Assembly (NCBI GenBank): GCA_011524525.1
Contig: WTKE01000051.1
Coordinates: forward strand, 1-52,450
DNA from: Bacillus sp. (in: firmicutes)
GTDB taxonomy: Bacteria; Bacillota; Bacilli; Bacillales; Cytobacillaceae
Direction: 5' to 3'
Length of the DNA: 52,450 nucleotides
This document shows positions 8,164 through 16,400 of this stretch, one piece after another. The notes beneath the pieces are model-generated. The model was not told the origin of the DNA and searched no databases. It saw only the letters and a program-made list of their open reading frames with translations. The position numbers and the translations under genes were made by a program. The stretch's first letter is position 1, and each line of letters starts with the position of its first letter.

Positions 8164-8841
8164 TTATGAGATAAATTGGAAGACAGCCGTAATCGTTGCC
8201 TTTACTTGCAGTAAACCTGGTTCTATCGTTGTACTAACTCCTTTAACCATAGGCATCGTACTATAAAGTGGCTCAGGGATTGCTGCAGCACTACCACCTT
8301 CAATAATGAGTATTGGAGGATGATTTAGTTGAACACGGAGGGCTTGAGCAATTGCTGCGGCCTTCTGTGTGGCATTATTTATGGCAAGAGTGAGTGCTTG
8401 TTGTTCTTGATTTAACACATTCTTTGCAGAAAAATTGATCGCTAGTATGCTGTTTGCTCCACTTTCTATTGCTTTATCAACGACCATGCCAATTTGCTCC
8501 ATATTGGATAAAGTAACAGTTAAACGATGTTCTACTTTATAATTTCTAAACGTTTGTACGCCATCCACAAAGTCGTATTGAGGGAAAATGGAATAATCAG
8601 ATGTTCTAATTTTCTCTCTAGGTATTTGTAGTGAAAGCAAAGCATCCACAACGGCAGAACTCACTTGTGCATTTTCTCGCTGTGCGGGCACGAGTTCCTT
8701 ATTCTCCGTAATGATTCCAATAATAACATCGGCCTGGTCAGGCTGAATATCCACCGTTCCTTCCCCTAACACCCTAATTTCATTATTACTTGTTGCTCTA
8801 GAAGGATTATGGTTCCGTACACGCGTGTAATCTTGATACAT
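8164..8841 (-). CDS. SIMPL-domain protein (DUF541)
   Basis: This 225-residue protein belongs to the SIMPL/DUF541 family. Supporting features are the N-terminal IRVLGEGTVDIQPDQADVIIGI strand pattern, the middle VEHRLTVTLSNMEQIG segment, the A-rich helix with NNATQKAAAIAQAL, and the C-terminal VKATITAVFQF strand. Family members are periplasmic or surface proteins linked to stress resistance; this one shows no obvious signal peptide from the chosen start. The ATG at 8841 is taken because AAGGAGGAG lies upstream; an earlier in-frame start at 8892 would overlap that site inside the protein. It takes the place of yqhV in the B. subtilis order. Specific function is unknown. Confidence 0.8.
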   Translation of the reverse strand: MYQDYTRVRNHNPSRATSNNEIRVLGEGTVDIQPDQADVIIGIITENKELVPAQRENAQVSSAVVDALLSLQIPREKIRTSDYSIFPQYDFVDGVQTFRNYKVEHRLTVTLSNMEQIGMVVDKAIESGANSILAINFSAKNVLNQEQQALTLAINNATQKAAAIAQALRVQLNHPPILIIEGGSAAAIPEPLYSTMPMVKGVSTTIEPGLLQVKATITAVFQFIS

Positions 8842-8933
8842 ATCAACAACTCCTCCTTTTTTCAATACTTCTTCTTTGTAAAATGTATGCAATCTAAGGA
8901 ATAAGATTCTAGTCTCAATAATAGAATTCAGGA

Positions 8934-8963
8934 GTCATAAAGTGGCCAAGCAGGCATACAAAT
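8934..8963 (+). promoter_or_regulatory. SigE-type promoter of the spoIIIA operon
   Basis: A -10 element CATACAAAT (8955-8963) matches the mother-cell sigma-E consensus CATACAnT. A -35-like GTCATAA (8934-8940) lies 14 nt upstream, the expected spacing. SigE control of spoIIIA is established in B. subtilis, so the assignment agrees with known biology. Confidence 0.75.
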
Positions 8964-9002
8964 GAATTAATGAGAAAGGTTCTGATGACAGGAGGAAAGG
9001 TT

Positions 9003-9920
9003 ATGGAAGACGTTATTGGTATGTTACCTAAAGCAATTGCCAATCAAATGAATCAACTGTCTCCCTTTCAATTAAATGATATGGAAGAAATTCGAATTAG
9101 AATTGGTCGCCCATTGGAGATTACCTGTGGGGGAAAACCAATCTTTTTATCTTATATGGTAAAAGCAGAAGATGCGATACAACTGCTGAATAAGATCAGT
9201 CATTTTTCTATCTATACATTAGAGGAAGAATTAAAAAGAGGATATGTTACGGTGGCAGGTGGACATCGGGTGGGCCTTGCTGGGAAAGTTATTTTGGAGG
9301 CGGGCAAGGTAAAAGCAATTACAGATGTTTCCTCTTTTAACTTTCGTATAGCGCGAGAGAAAATCGGGATTAGTCATAGTCTCCTCCCGTTTCTATATGA
9401 AGGAGATTGGTTGCATACCATGATCATTGGGCCGCCACAGACAGGAAAGACAACGTTAATAAGAGATTTAGCGAGAGTGATTTCAACAGGTACAAAAACG
9501 ATGCCGGCAGCCAAGGTAGGAATTGTTGATGAACGATCCGAGATTGCTGGAAGTATAAATGGTGTTCCTCAGCTGACATTTGGACCGAGAGTAGATGTAT
9601 TAGATTCTTGTCCAAAAGCTGAAGGAATGATGATGATGATTCGCTCTATGAGTCCTGATGTATTAGTTGTAGATGAAATTGGTAGGGAGGAGGACGGAGA
9701 GGCTATTTTAGAAGCCGTTCATGCAGGGATCTCCCTTGTAACAACGACACATGGCCATTCCTACTCAGATATTGTAAAGAGACCTACATTAGCACCTATC
9801 ATCAAGAGTGGAATATTTCAAAGGTTCATCGAATTAAGCCGATTAGAAGGGCCAGGCACGATACTTTCTGTGAAGGATCAACATGGTAGGAAAATTGTCA
9901 GAAAAGTGAGTGTGACATAA
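9003..9920 (+). CDS. spoIIIAA: Stage III sporulation ATPase SpoIIIAA
   Basis: SpoIIIAA is the cytoplasmic secretion-type ATPase of the mother-cell to forespore channel (the A-Q feeding tube). The 305-residue protein has a Walker A motif GPPQTGKTT around residues 145-153, a Walker B segment VLVVDEIGREED, and a C-terminal region typical of the AAA family related to GspE/FtsK ATPases. ATG at 9003 is chosen for the AGGAGG just upstream; it gives a length close to the B. subtilis protein (307). It is first in an eight-gene operon and abuts spoIIIAB with no gap. Confidence 0.95.
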   Translation: MEDVIGMLPKAIANQMNQLSPFQLNDMEEIRIRIGRPLEITCGGKPIFLSYMVKAEDAIQLLNKISHFSIYTLEEELKRGYVTVAGGHRVGLAGKVILEAGKVKAITDVSSFNFRIAREKIGISHSLLPFLYEGDWLHTMIIGPPQTGKTTLIRDLARVISTGTKTMPAAKVGIVDERSEIAGSINGVPQLTFGPRVDVLDSCPKAEGMMMMIRSMSPDVLVVDEIGREEDGEAILEAVHAGISLVTTTHGHSYSDIVKRPTLAPIIKSGIFQRFIELSRLEGPGTILSVKDQHGRKIVRKVSVT

Positions 9921-10436
9921 ATGATAAAGTTAATCGGAGCCGTTTTTATTATCATTGCTACTACTTGGACGGGCTTTGAAGCCTCTAGGCACTTAACAGA
10001 AAGGCCTCGCCAGCTAAGACAATTAAAGTCAGCTTTACAATCACTTGAGGCGGAGATTATGTATGGTCATACCCCTCTTCATGAAGCATCAAGAAGATTA
10101 GCTTCACAGCTTTCTAAGCCACTCTCTTGGTTTTTTGAATCCTTTTCAAAAAAACTAACCAATTCTGAAACAACAGTAAAAGATGCATGGGAGGAAAGTC
10201 TTCAGGAGGTTTGGAAGCTCACAGCGTTAAAGCAAGGTGAGTATGAGATTATGAAGCAGTTTGGTGAGACGCTTGGGAGACATGATCGTTTCTCGCAGCA
10301 AAAACAAATTCGTTTGGCTTTAACCCATCTAGAGCGTGAAGAAGCGGATGCGTATGACAAGCAATCGAGATATGAAAAGATGATGAAAAGCTTAGGATTT
10401 CTATCAGGATTACTACTAGTTATTCTACTGATGTAA
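9921..10436 (+). CDS. spoIIIAB: Stage III sporulation protein SpoIIIAB
   Basis: This 171-residue membrane protein is part of the spoIIIA channel complex, related to GspF-type inner-membrane platform proteins. A hydrophobic segment at about residues 3-19 and another at the C-terminus (LGFLSGLLLVILLM) flank a long helical region including LRQLKSALQSLEAEIMYGHTPL, a family signature. The ATG directly follows the spoIIIAA stop, with only a weak ribosome-binding site, so translational coupling is likely. Confidence 0.93.
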   Translation: MIKLIGAVFIIIATTWTGFEASRHLTERPRQLRQLKSALQSLEAEIMYGHTPLHEASRRLASQLSKPLSWFFESFSKKLTNSETTVKDAWEESLQEVWKLTALKQGEYEIMKQFGETLGRHDRFSQQKQIRLALTHLEREEADAYDKQSRYEKMMKSLGFLSGLLLVILLM

Positions 10437-10468
10437 AAAATCGAATGTGGTCTTAGGAGGAAAAACGA

Positions 10469-10675
10469 ATGGGTTTAGAAGTGGATATTATTTTTAAAAT
10501 AGCTGGTGTAGGCATTGTAGTTGCGTTTTTACACACAATTCTCGATCAAGTCGGAAAGAAAGAGTACGCTCAGTGGGTAACTTTATTTGGCTTTATTTAT
10601 ATATTGTTTATGGTTGCTTCGATTGTGGATGACTTATTCCAAAAAATCAAATCAGTGTTTCTATTCCAAGGGTAA
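10469..10675 (+). CDS. spoIIIAC: Stage III sporulation protein SpoIIIAC
   Basis: This 68-residue protein has two transmembrane helices (about residues 8-25 and 36-55), joined by the conserved LDQVGKKEYAQW loop. It is a small membrane subunit of the SpoIIIA complex. AGGAGG is well placed upstream. Length and position match B. subtilis SpoIIIAC. Confidence 0.93.
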   Translation: MGLEVDIIFKIAGVGIVVAFLHTILDQVGKKEYAQWVTLFGFIYILFMVASIVDDLFQKIKSVFLFQG

Positions 10676-10683
10676 AGGAGGGT

Positions 10684-11079
10684 TTGACGATTGAAATCTT
10701 ACAAATAGTTGGGTTTGCCCTCATTGCTACTTTTTTAGCACTTGTAGTAAAAGAGCAAAAACCAAATTTCGCCTTTCTGCTAATCGTATTTGTTGGATGT
10801 TCTATCTTTCTTTATTTAATCGATCAAATCTATGCGATTATCCATATGCTTGAAAAAATAGCGATCAATGCGAATGTAAATATCATTTACGTAGAAACCA
10901 TTCTGAAAATCATCGGAATTGCTTATATTGCCGAGTTTGCTTCTCAAATTACAAAGGATGCGGGACAAGCTGCAATCGCTTCGAAAATTGAGATGGCTGG
11001 GAAAATACTAATCCTTGCCATGGCAATTCCCATTTTGACGGTGTTGATAGAAACAATTATTGCATTAATCCCAAATTAG
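10684..11079 (+). CDS. spoIIIAD: Stage III sporulation protein SpoIIIAD
   Basis: This 131-residue polytopic membrane protein of the SpoIIIA complex carries the highly conserved INANVNIIYVETILKIIGIAYI and TKDAGQAAIASKIE segments, with three to four hydrophobic helices. The most plausible start is TTG at 10684, but AAGGAGG (10675-10681) is only 2 nt away, and no ATG, GTG or other TTG lies at normal spacing. An ATT at 10690 would have ideal spacing but is a rare initiator. The start is therefore uncertain by a couple of codons. Confidence 0.92.
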   Translation: MTIEILQIVGFALIATFLALVVKEQKPNFAFLLIVFVGCSIFLYLIDQIYAIIHMLEKIAINANVNIIYVETILKIIGIAYIAEFASQITKDAGQAAIASKIEMAGKILILAMAIPILTVLIETIIALIPN

Positions 11080-11115
11080 TTGAGCCACTGAACAGAATAA
11101 AAGAAGGTGAAAAAG

Positions 11116-12324
11116 TTGAAGCAACTGATCTTCAAAACAATCTCTCTCTTATTTCTCATCCTATTTGTATTTGTTCCAATTAGTAAGGCGGAGACAAATG
11201 ACGAAACTCAATCTTCTTCACAGTCAGTCCTAAATCCTGAACAAATGATGGAGGAACAGCTTGAAGCTTTAGATATCGATGAAATGAAGGTGTTTTGGGA
11301 AAAGATTACGACAGAATACGGAGGGTTTCTTCCGGAAAGTCAAAAGGGAAGCCTATACGATTTTATCAAAGGGGACAAGCAATTTTCCTTAAAAGAGTGG
11401 ACGAACGGAATAATTAAATTTATTTTTCACGAATTTGTTGTGAATGGAAAGCTTCTTGGCACACTTATATTACTTACCGTGTTCTCGATGTTTTTGCAAA
11501 CACTACAAAACTCATTTGAAAAGAGCACAGTTAGTAAAGTAGCGTATGCGATTGTCTTTATGGTGTTAATTATTATCGCGCTCAATAGTTTTCATGTAGC
11601 CATCCAGTATACAAATGATACGATAACAACGATGATTTCCTTCATCTTAGCGCTCATACCGCTTCTTCTTGCATTAATCGCCTCGTCGGGGGGACTTGTA
11701 TCTGCTGCCTTTTTCCATCCAGTGATTTTATTCCTTATGAATAGCAGTGGGATGTTTATACAATATGTTGTTTTACCACTTCTGTTTTTAGGAGCCGTAC
11801 TAAGCATTGTTAGTATTTTATCAGAACATCACAAAGTGACTCAATTAGGGAACCTGTTAAGAAATTGGAGCATTGGATTACTCGGAATCTTCTTAACTGT
11901 TTTCCTTGGTGTTCTAAGTGTACAAGGAGCTTCAGCTGCTGTGACAGATGGAATTACGATTCGAACAGCAAAATTCATTACCGGTAATTTTATTCCTGTT
12001 ATTGGCCGAATGTTTACAGATGCCACGGACACGGTGATTAGTGCTTCTCTGCTACTGAAAAATACGGTTGGAATTGCAGGGGTCGCTATATTGTTGCTAA
12101 TTGTCGCATTTCCAGCGATCAAGATATTAATGATTGCCTTTATATATAAATTTGCAGCTGCCGTTTTACAGCCTCTAGGAGGAGGACCTGTTATCGCCTG
12201 TTTAGAAATTATTAGTAAAAGCATTGTTTTCGTGTTTGCTGCCTTAGCGATTTGTTCTATGATGTTTTTCTTAAGTTTAACCGTTGTCATTGCAGCAGGA
12301 AACCTTACGATGATGGTTCGTTAG
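11116..12324 (+). CDS. spoIIIAE: Stage III sporulation protein SpoIIIAE
   Basis: This is a large polytopic membrane protein (about 402 residues) of the SpoIIIA channel. It has an N-terminal signal-like segment (ISLLFLILFVFVPISKA), a soluble stretch rich in Glu/Gln, then many hydrophobic helices from about residue 115 onward and a C-terminal QPLGGGPVIACLEIISKS motif. TTG at 11116 follows AAGGTGA at good spacing; GTG at 11107 lies inside that site and would add three residues. Position and composition are diagnostic for the family. Confidence 0.92.
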   Translation: MKQLIFKTISLLFLILFVFVPISKAETNDETQSSSQSVLNPEQMMEEQLEALDIDEMKVFWEKITTEYGGFLPESQKGSLYDFIKGDKQFSLKEWTNGIIKFIFHEFVVNGKLLGTLILLTVFSMFLQTLQNSFEKSTVSKVAYAIVFMVLIIIALNSFHVAIQYTNDTITTMISFILALIPLLLALIASSGGLVSAAFFHPVILFLMNSSGMFIQYVVLPLLFLGAVLSIVSILSEHHKVTQLGNLLRNWSIGLLGIFLTVFLGVLSVQGASAAVTDGITIRTAKFITGNFIPVIGRMFTDATDTVISASLLLKNTVGIAGVAILLLIVAFPAIKILMIAFIYKFAAAVLQPLGGGPVIACLEIISKSIVFVFAALAICSMMFFLSLTVVIAAGNLTMMVR

Positions 12325-12334
12325 GAGGGGTGGA

Positions 12335-12949
12335 ATGGATTTCTTAAAAGATTGGATCACGAATATTATCCTTTTCGTCTTACTAGCAACAGTTGTTGAT
12401 ATGCTGCTTCCAAATTCGAATATGCAAAAATACACCAGGATGGTAACTGGTTTATTACTAATAGCAATTATTCTTTCACCCGTCCTGAAAATACTATCTA
12501 GTGATTTTGAGGCGAGCCTCTCCGCCATTACGGAAGTAGATTCCATTTCAGAAAAAAATATAGAAAATTCAATAGAAATGAAGAAAAAAGAAATACAAGC
12601 CTCTTTTGATGCATATGCTTTAGAAGAAGTGGCTGTCCAATTAAAAAAGGACGTTGAAGAGGAGTTGATGGAACAGTACGGTTTAGAGATTGCTAGTATC
12701 GATCTATCGGTGGATGAAACGAGCAGCGCAACCTTCCCAGACAATCTTAAAGAGATATCTGTTACATTACGTGATTCAACAACGGAGGATGTGGTAGAAG
12801 TCGTTCAAATGGTTGATATTAATACGAACTCACCTCTACCATCTAATTCTGAAAGTGAACAAAACGAAGACCTGTCTTCACTTCTCTCTGAAAAATGGGA
12901 TGTAAACAAAGGCGCTGTTGAAATCTTCATAGAAGGGGGGAACAAATAA
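12335..12949 (+). CDS. spoIIIAF: Stage III sporulation protein SpoIIIAF
   Basis: The 204-residue protein has two N-terminal transmembrane helices (about residues 9-26 and 34-50), including the family signature VDMLLPNSNMQKYTRMVTGLLLIAIILSP, and a soluble extracytoplasmic C-terminal domain rich in Glu and Ser. It is a component of the SpoIIIA complex. GGAGGGG precedes the ATG. It ends one base before the spoIIIAG start. Confidence 0.92.
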   Translation: MDFLKDWITNIILFVLLATVVDMLLPNSNMQKYTRMVTGLLLIAIILSPVLKILSSDFEASLSAITEVDSISEKNIENSIEMKKKEIQASFDAYALEEVAVQLKKDVEEELMEQYGLEIASIDLSVDETSSATFPDNLKEISVTLRDSTTEDVVEVVQMVDINTNSPLPSNSESEQNEDLSSLLSEKWDVNKGAVEIFIEGGNK

Positions 12950-13624
12950 GTGGAAAATGACACAGAAAAAGATAAAGAACCTAACAAAGATAAAGGGCCA
13001 ATTACATTCCTAAAAAAACTATTTAGTAAAGATAGCCCTCCTGAGAAAAAGTCTAGTAAATATCAATACTTCTTAATCGTCTTATTAATTGGAGCCGCCA
13101 TTATGTTAGCAAGTAATTTGCTAATAAATCCAAGTCCTTCAGCTGTGGAAACGGGAGCAAATGCCGAGGAATCAAACGAGGATGTTGAAACATTTGGACA
13201 GAAAAAAATTGATGGGAATGAAATCATTGCCGCCTATGAAGATCATTACGAAAATCAATTAAAGGAAACATTAGAGGGTATTGTCGGCGTTGGAGAAGTC
13301 ATTGTAGCTGTGAATGTCGACGCGACTGAGAAAAAGATACTTGAAAAAAATGTGGTTGTTCAGTCCCAAAAAACCGAAGAGGTTGACCGAGAGGGTGGGC
13401 AAAGAACAGTCGAAGACCAATCAAAGGATGAACAGTTAGTGATTATCCGAGATGGGGAAAAAGAGGTTCCTATTGTAATAGAAACGAAGAAGCCTGCCAT
13501 TCGCGGTGTCATCGTCATTGCAAAGGGAGCTGATAATATACAAGTGAAAAAATGGATACTTGAGTCCGTTACTAAACTATTAGATGTACCGGTTCACCGA
13601 GTATCTGTTATGCCTAAAAAATAA
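12950..13624 (+). CDS. spoIIIAG: Stage III sporulation protein SpoIIIAG (channel ring)
   Basis: SpoIIIAG forms the large oligomeric ring of the feeding tube in the intermembrane space. The 224-residue protein has a charged cytoplasmic N-terminus, one transmembrane helix (about residues 42-62) and a ring-building-motif domain containing LEGIVGVGEVIVAVNVDATE and the C-terminal IRGVIVIAKGADNIQVKKWI. It starts at GTG right after the spoIIIAF stop, with AGGGGGG upstream. The length is close to the B. subtilis protein. Confidence 0.93.
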   Translation: MENDTEKDKEPNKDKGPITFLKKLFSKDSPPEKKSSKYQYFLIVLLIGAAIMLASNLLINPSPSAVETGANAEESNEDVETFGQKKIDGNEIIAAYEDHYENQLKETLEGIVGVGEVIVAVNVDATEKKILEKNVVVQSQKTEEVDREGGQRTVEDQSKDEQLVIIRDGEKEVPIVIETKKPAIRGVIVIAKGADNIQVKKWILESVTKLLDVPVHRVSVMPKK

Positions 13625-13639
13625 AAGGGGGATTTATAG

Positions 13640-14185
13640 ATGTTATTGAAAAAACAAACGGTTTGGTTATTAACAATGCTTAGCTTAGTTGTTGTATTAT
13701 CGGTATATTACATTACTTCTCCAGAACAGCAAATGAATAATATGGCTACAGTAGACAAAGAAACAGAGGAAGATTCAACTGTAAGTGGTGAAAATACATC
13801 TGAATCTGGTGAAACAGTTATTTCTAGTACGGCTAGCGATGAAATGTTTGAAGCACTACGCTTAGAGCTAGATGAAGAGAGAAGTAAATTAAAAGAAGAG
13901 TTAGAAACGACAGTTGCCTCAACGGACCTTCCAACTGAAGACATTAATGCGGCTCTTGATAAAATTAAAGAATTAAATGATGTTAGTCAAAAAGAAGCAC
14001 TTCTTGAAACGATGATTGTAGCAATGGATTATGATGATGCTTTAGTAAGAGTAAGTGATGATGAGGTTCGTGTCACTGTAAAAGCAAAAAGCCATTCTCC
14101 AGCAGCTGCAAATGAAATTTTAAAGTTAGTTCGCTCTGAATTAGGCGGGTTAAAGCCAGTGGTGCAATTCCAAATTAGTAAATAA
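13640..14185 (+). CDS. spoIIIAH: Stage III sporulation protein SpoIIIAH
   Basis: SpoIIIAH is the mother-cell partner of forespore SpoIIQ across the intermembrane space. The 181-residue protein has one N-terminal transmembrane helix (about residues 8-26), an acidic Ser/Thr-rich linker, then a YscJ/FliF-like domain with AMDYDDALVRVSDDEVRVTVKA and AANEILKLVRSELG. AGGGGG precedes the ATG. It is the last gene of the operon and is followed at once by a terminator. Confidence 0.94.
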   Translation: MLLKKQTVWLLTMLSLVVVLSVYYITSPEQQMNNMATVDKETEEDSTVSGENTSESGETVISSTASDEMFEALRLELDEERSKLKEELETTVASTDLPTEDINAALDKIKELNDVSQKEALLETMIVAMDYDDALVRVSDDEVRVTVKAKSHSPAAANEILKLVRSELGGLKPVVQFQISK

Positions 14186-14186
14186 T

Positions 14187-14220
14187 GAAAAACGGAAAGC
14201 CGGAGCGCTTTCCGTTTTTT
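14187..14220. terminator. Terminator after spoIIIAH
   Basis: ACGGAAAGC and GCTTTCCGT pair around a 6-nt loop, with TTTTTT after on the + strand and AAAA before it. It ends the spoIIIA operon and probably also the convergent reverse-strand module. Confidence 0.88.
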
Positions 14221-14860
14221 ATTCAACTAGCCGATTTTTAACTGCATACAGGGCTGCTTGAGTACGGTCGGCTAAATCAAGCTTTGAGAGAAGGTTAGAA
14301 ACATGGGTTTTAACGGTTTTCTCTGTTATATATAGGCTAGTTGCAATCTCTTTGTTACTTTTTCCTTTGGCGATTTCTTTTAATACATCCATTTCTCGTT
14401 TTGTTAACTCATAAATGGAATGACGAGATTGGCTTCGATCGGTTGATAACTTCGCTAATAAATGACTTGTAGCCTTGGGGTGTAGCTGATTTGTTCCTAA
14501 CATCACATTTCGGATCGACTGAACAAGTTCGTCTGGTTGAATATCCTTTAATTGATACCCAGAAGCACCCGCCTCGAGTGCAGGAATGACATGATCTTGC
14601 TCAGAAAAGCTTGTCAGAATAATGATTTTTATCGTAGGGTACAAGTTTTTTATATTTTTCGTAGCTTCGATGCCATCCATTTCCGGCATGGAAAGATCCA
14701 TTAATATTAGGTCGGGTTGATGTCTTTTCGTAAGCTCAATGGCTTCCACTCCGTTCCCCGCTTCACCTACAATTTCGATTTCTTTTTGGGTGCGAAGAAA
14801 TAAGACGAGGCCCCTACGAACAACGTGATGATCATCGACCACAAGAATCTTCGTAGTCAT
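14219..14860 (-). CDS. NarL/FixJ-family response regulator (YhcZ/AirR-like)
   Basis: This 213-residue response regulator has a receiver domain (DD9-10, phospho-acceptor Asp55 in LILMDLSMPEMDG, Lys in the SGYQLKDI region) and a C-terminal LuxR-type helix-turn-helix (LTKREMDVLKEIAKGKSNKEIATSLYITEKTVKTHVSNLLSKL). Its cognate kinase lies 13 nt upstream. The closest architecture I know is B. subtilis YhcZ or staphylococcal AirR. AAGGAGGGG precedes the ATG. It ends the five-gene reverse-strand operon. Targets cannot be told from the sequence. Confidence 0.87.
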   Translation of the reverse strand: MTTKILVVDDHHVVRRGLVLFLRTQKEIEIVGEAGNGVEAIELTKRHQPDLILMDLSMPEMDGIEATKNIKNLYPTIKIIILTSFSEQDHVIPALEAGASGYQLKDIQPDELVQSIRNVMLGTNQLHPKATSHLLAKLSTDRSQSRHSIYELTKREMDVLKEIAKGKSNKEIATSLYITEKTVKTHVSNLLSKLDLADRTQAALYAVKNRLVE

Positions 14861-14873
14861 TTAGCTCCCCTCC

Positions 14874-15992
14874 TTAATTTGGTATCTTGATTTGAATAAG
14901 TGTTCCATTATCGGGGGAACTTTCTAGTGAAAACTCCCCCTTAAAAGCTTCGGTTCGAAGTCGCATACTTTGTAAACCAAGAGATGGTGTTTGAACTCCC
15001 TTTTGGTATTGGAACCCAATACCAAGATCTTTAATGGTGAGAATGGTTTTCTCTTTTGTTTTTTCTAAATCAATATATACAACCGTTGTACCAGCATGCT
15101 TTTTACAATTCGCAAGTGCCTCTTGCCCAATTCTCCACAGTGCTTCTTCGACCTGACTTGAAAAATGAGGGACACCCTTCATGTTAAAATGAACAGTGAG
15201 ACCTAGTAACTGGCCGTATTTTTGAAAGGCACTTAGTAGTCCATCTTCTAACCCTTGAGGACGTAACTGCCAAATCAAAGATCTCATTTCCCCAAGTGCA
15301 TCTTGAGCAAGCTCTTGTATATAGGTGAACGTATTCTTCATTTCCTCAGGTTTAGTCATCTCTATACCTGCTCTTGCCGTGAGGCTTAAAGAAAATAATA
15401 ATTGATTTACAGAATCATGAAGATCTCGTGCAAGTCGATTTCGTTCATCGTTCAGCGCGGTTTTTTGCTCATGTTCCACAAGCTTCAGCCGCTTAATGGC
15501 CGTACCAATTTGAAATGCAACGGCTTCCAGCAGGGCTAACTCATCGTCCTTGAAAAAGGTTTTAAAGGGAGCCCCTACATTTAATAAACCAAATCTTTCG
15601 TCACCTGCACGGAGCGGCACGGTAGCATGATGTGTTAAGCCGTTATGGTCTCCGTTTTGAGTTTCTATGGCTTCCTCGATTCTTTGACACTCAATAATAT
15701 TGGTTGCCTTTGTTATTTTCTGATGATGATAACGATTAACACACCAGCACGAACCCTTACACATTTTTATGTTTTGTTCATACGAAAGAGCAGGGGGAAG
15801 GGCTTCGTGTGCAACTAGTTGATGGGAGCCGTTTTCATCAATAAAGAAGATCCAACCTGTTTGGAGTCCTGTTAAATCCAAAAGCTTTTTTAGGACTTGA
15901 GATAAAACGTGATTCAGCTCAGTTCCCTCGTTTAACATTTCAGCAATTTCTTTTAGTATTTTCATTTCTCTAAATCTAGAACTCTCACCCAT
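14874..15992 (-). CDS. GAF-domain sensor histidine kinase with Cys cluster (YhcY/AirS-like)
   Basis: The 372-residue soluble kinase has no transmembrane segment. A GAF domain spans about residues 20-170, followed by HisKA_3 with phospho-acceptor His192 in ARDLHDSVNQLLFS, and a HATPase domain (IGQEALANCKKHA N-box, DLGIGFQ and SLGLQSMRLRTEAF). Four cysteines in the GAF domain, C78-x3-C82-x-C84 and C102, resemble the cluster reported to hold an iron-sulphur centre in staphylococcal AirS, so oxygen or redox sensing is plausible. ATG at 15992 is chosen over the adjacent GTG at 15995 for spacing from GAGGGTGG. Confidence 0.85.
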   Translation of the reverse strand: MGESSRFREMKILKEIAEMLNEGTELNHVLSQVLKKLLDLTGLQTGWIFFIDENGSHQLVAHEALPPALSYEQNIKMCKGSCWCVNRYHHQKITKATNIIECQRIEEAIETQNGDHNGLTHHATVPLRAGDERFGLLNVGAPFKTFFKDDELALLEAVAFQIGTAIKRLKLVEHEQKTALNDERNRLARDLHDSVNQLLFSLSLTARAGIEMTKPEEMKNTFTYIQELAQDALGEMRSLIWQLRPQGLEDGLLSAFQKYGQLLGLTVHFNMKGVPHFSSQVEEALWRIGQEALANCKKHAGTTVVYIDLEKTKEKTILTIKDLGIGFQYQKGVQTPSLGLQSMRLRTEAFKGEFSLESSPDNGTLIQIKIPN

Positions 15993-16037
15993 CACGCCAC
16001 CCTCAAATAATAGAAATTTATTATGTTCAAACTATTG

Positions 16038-16388
16038 TCAACTTCTTTGTAAAAATTCAATCGTTTCATTTGATGGTCCTGTCACAAATGCAGTGTTCCA
16101 CCCGTTCTCCAACTTGTATGGACCTTCCACCATACAAAAATTGTATTCTTTACAACGTAGAATGATTTCTTGTAAAAAAGGAACTTCGAAGCAAATATGC
16201 GTATGTGAGACTTTATTTACATGATCACCTAGAAAAAGTTCCAAACGAACATCCTCTAAGCGTAGAAAAACAATATCCTCATCCATTAATTTTACCTGTT
16301 CTTCTACTTGAAAATGAAGTACCTTTTCATAAAAAGAAATGGATTTCTCTAAATCTTTTACTTCAATCCCATAATGATGGACCCGCAA
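16038..16388 (-). CDS. VOC-fold (glyoxalase/dioxygenase-like) protein
   Basis: This 116-residue single-domain protein of the vicinal-oxygen-chelate superfamily has paired beta-alpha-beta-beta-beta units, HYGIEVKDLEKSISFYEKVLHF and HICFEVPFLQEIILRCKEY. His5, a central Glu/His pair and a C-terminal Glu (NETIEFLQ) are candidate metal ligands. The start is TTG at 16388, with AGGAGGT at good spacing. The substrate is unknown. It is 12 nt downstream of the QueA-like gene and clearly in the same operon. Confidence 0.78.
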   Translation of the reverse strand: MRVHHYGIEVKDLEKSISFYEKVLHFQVEEQVKLMDEDIVFLRLEDVRLELFLGDHVNKVSHTHICFEVPFLQEIILRCKEYNFCMVEGPYKLENGWNTAFVTGPSNETIEFLQRS

Positions 16389-16400
16389 GATAACTACCTC

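Noticed and set aside
12277-12744. 155-codon reverse frame across spoIIIAE/spoIIIAF
   Set aside because: It is the antisense of well-supported spoIIIA genes, with low-complexity Ser/Ile composition and no ribosome-binding site.
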